Origin: Gammaproteobacteria bacterium
GTDB lineage: Bacteria; Gemmatimonadota; Gemmatimonadetes; Longimicrobiales; Gaopeijiaceae
Length of the DNA: 14,268 bases
NCBI GenBank assembly: GCA_009843625.1
Contig: VYDD01000480.1
Location: 1 to 14,268, forward strand
Direction of reading: 5' to 3'
This document shows positions 12,786-14,268 of the stretch, in pieces. The translations under genes were made by a program, and so were the position numbers. Below the pieces are notes generated by a model. That model ran no database searches. It saw only the letters and a program-made list of their open reading frames with translations, and was not told the origin of the DNA. Each line of letters opens with the position of its first letter. Position 1 is the first letter of the stretch.

Positions 12786-14268
12786 ATGCCACAGGTGATT
12801 GAAAGTGACATCTGCATTATCGGCGGCGGGATCACCGCGGCCATGGTTGCCGAGCGCCTCGCGGAACGCACCGGCTATTCCATCACCGTTGTCGAGGCGG
12901 GCGGACGCACCGCGTCGCTGGAGGAGAGGGCCGCCACCCGGGCGCGCATGCTCGCGTACGGAGAGAACCCCTACCCGAACGACCACATCTCCGGACAGAC
13001 GGGAACTGGTGAGATCTATCGTTCGATGGTGCTTGGGGGCGCTGCGATGCACTGGGGGGGCGCCGTACCCAGGTTTTCGCCAGAGGACTTCCGAGTGCGT
13101 TCGCTCTACGGCGTGGGGTTTGACTGGCCCATCTCCTACGATGAACTGGATCCGTATTACCAGGAGGCCGAGGAGCGCATTGGCGTCGCCGGCGAGCCCG
13201 GACCACCCGCCTACGATCCCCGGTCCTCGCCGTATCCCCTTCCGCCACTCCCACTCTCCTGGAACCTCCTGCGCATGCGGGAATGGACGGACGCGGCGGG
13301 GGTGCCATTCTGGACGCAGCCCTGGGCGAGAATCACCGAGCCCTACCAGGGGCGCAACGCCTGCCAACGCTGTGACACCTGCGAGGTGTGCCCGACCGGC
13401 GCCAAGTACACGCCGGACTTCGCGTTCGACCGCCTTCTGGCGAGCGGGCGCATCGAACTCAGGGACCGTACCCTGGTGCGCTCTCTGGAGCTGGCGCCAG
13501 GGTCGGATCGAATCGAAGCCGCGGTCGCCGTCCAGCGGGACTCGCCCACGGAGCGCCTGGAGTTCCGGGCCCGCACCTTCGTCCTTGCAGCCGGACACAC
13601 CTGGAGTTCGCATCTGCATCTGCTTTCGGCGAACAGCCGCTTCCCCGACGGTCTGGCCAACCGCACGGGCAACGTCGGGCGCTACATGACGGGACATTGG
13701 TATGTCACTGGCTTTGTCGAACTCCCCATGAGGCTCTATCCGGGCATCTTTCCCAGCAACAGCCTGATGTCCCACCGCTACGCCCGCCCCGGCCCCATCG
13801 ATCGCTACCTTCGGCACGACCTGCGCCTTTGGGAGTCGACGGTGGGGCGCGAACCCAGGGTCCGCGCCGATAGCGGACGAGTCCTGTGGGGCGACGAGAT
13901 CATGGCCGATTGGCGCGAGCGCACGCGATCAGTCTCAACGGCCCAGATCCGCGCCATCTACGATGTGATTCCGAGTCGAGCAAGTCGCCTGACCCTGAAT
14001 CGTGACTTGCGAAACGCACATGGAGACCCGATGCCGAGCATCGAGATGGTGGCAGATCCGGTCACCCTCGACCTGGAGCCCCATACGCACCAGACGATTA
14101 CGCATCGTTTCAATGAATTGGCGCGTGCCGCGGGCGGGCGCATGATGAGCACGGAGGCTTCGCAGGAGTTTGCACACCCCGGCGGCGGCTGCCGGATGGG
14201 CGACGATCCCGCGACCAGCGTGGTCGACCGCTGGGGACGCACCCACGACCACGAGAACCTGTTCGTGG
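12786..14268 (+). CDS. GMC-type FAD-dependent oxidoreductase, large subunit, copy 2 (3' end outside window)
   Basis: This second, partial paralogue has 494 codons in the window and about 32 missing if it is as long as copy 1. ATG 12786 has GGAG seven bases upstream. The alignment with copy 1 runs without any gap up to the cysteine cluster, which falls on the same residues (193, 196, 199, 202). Similarity by eye is about 90% over the first 100 residues, falls to roughly two thirds around residues 385-465, then is total over the last 27 residues. FAD motif CIIGGGITAAM, the cysteine cluster and HPGGGCRMG are kept, so it should be active. The spacer before it retains a 13-base match (GGTGCCGGAGACG, 12769-12781) to the sequence before copy 1 (11069-11081), which supports tandem duplication. 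No second small subunit is present, so both large subunits may share one. Differences between the copies lie mostly in the middle and could change substrate choice. Confidence 0.9.
   Translation, partial: MPQVIESDICIIGGGITAAMVAERLAERTGYSITVVEAGGRTASLEERAATRARMLAYGENPYPNDHISGQTGTGEIYRSMVLGGAAMHWGGAVPRFSPEDFRVRSLYGVGFDWPISYDELDPYYQEAEERIGVAGEPGPPAYDPRSSPYPLPPLPLSWNLLRMREWTDAAGVPFWTQPWARITEPYQGRNACQRCDTCEVCPTGAKYTPDFAFDRLLASGRIELRDRTLVRSLELAPGSDRIEAAVAVQRDSPTERLEFRARTFVLAAGHTWSSHLHLLSANSRFPDGLANRTGNVGRYMTGHWYVTGFVELPMRLYPGIFPSNSLMSHRYARPGPIDRYLRHDLRLWESTVGREPRVRADSGRVLWGDEIMADWRERTRSVSTAQIRAIYDVIPSRASRLTLNRDLRNAHGDPMPSIEMVADPVTLDLEPHTHQTITHRFNELARAAGGRMMSTEASQEFAHPGGGCRMGDDPATSVVDRWGRTHDHENLFV
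14191..14268. repeat. Near-identical tract shared by the two GMC genes
   Basis: These last 78 bases match 12515-12592 with a single mismatch (a third codon position in Pro-Ala-Thr). The 250 bases before it differ at many positions between the copies, including non-synonymous ones. The step in similarity is sharp and coincides with the end of the window. Recent gene conversion would produce this, and so would an assembly join inside a repeat. Confidence 0.8.

Overview
This is a high-GC bacterial chromosomal window with compact genes, many GTG starts and 4-base stop/start overlaps. A Tat-exported gluconate-2-dehydrogenase-subunit-3 protein next to GMC oxidoreductases, Ku/LigD end joining, and a sialidase-like Asp-box protein next to a MoaD-like protein would fit a Gemmatimonadota-like or similar GC-rich environmental bacterium. 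No rRNA or other marker gene is present, so that placement is inference.

Left part (189-3352, + strand): a DUF4105/Lnb-type envelope protein with an N-terminal export signal, a papain-like Cys/His pair and a multi-pass C-terminus, then an NCS2 nucleobase permease. The permease has an altered signature motif and carries an extra soluble C-terminal domain that looks like a decayed GHKL/anti-sigma ATPase fold. A 9-codon upstream ORF ends on the permease start codon. A hairpin separates the permease from the convergent Ku gene.

Centre-left (3385-6820): a complete two-component non-homologous end-joining module. Ku (- strand) and LigD (+ strand, PE-LIG-POL order) diverge from a 79-bp spacer. All LigD catalytic residues checked are present at or within a residue or two of the positions I recall for the Pseudomonas aeruginosa enzyme.

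Centre (6821-7145): a 325-bp gene-free gap between convergent genes. It holds an AT-rich double palindrome (four GTTGC/GCAAC half-sites with -35/-10-like elements) attached to no recognisable gene, and a 23-bp tandem repeat that runs into the end of the next gene and supplies its stop codon.

Centre-right (7146-9203, - strand): a three-gene operon of an Asp-box (sialidase-like) propeller protein, a MoaD/ThiS-like protein ending in Gly-Gly, and a small alpha/beta hydrolase. It is followed by two damaged genes: a DUF72 gene (+) with an in-frame TAG at codon 13, and a frameshifted 3' remnant of a Fic-family gene (-) with three Ser-Asp-Gln-Val repeats. The stretch 6.8-10.5 kb looks like a turnover zone.

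Right end (10529-14268, + strand): a Tat-signal small subunit followed by two tandem paralogous GMC-type flavoprotein large subunits, each with a four-cysteine cluster that could bind Fe-S. The second is cut by the window end. Its last 78 bases match the first copy at all but one position, although the sequence just before has diverged strongly, which suggests gene conversion or an assembly effect. The window shows no obvious defence island, CRISPR array or complete mobile element. The most unusual items are the permease fusion, the repeat-supplied stop codon, the orphan operator, the amber codon in DUF72, and the tandem GMC pair.
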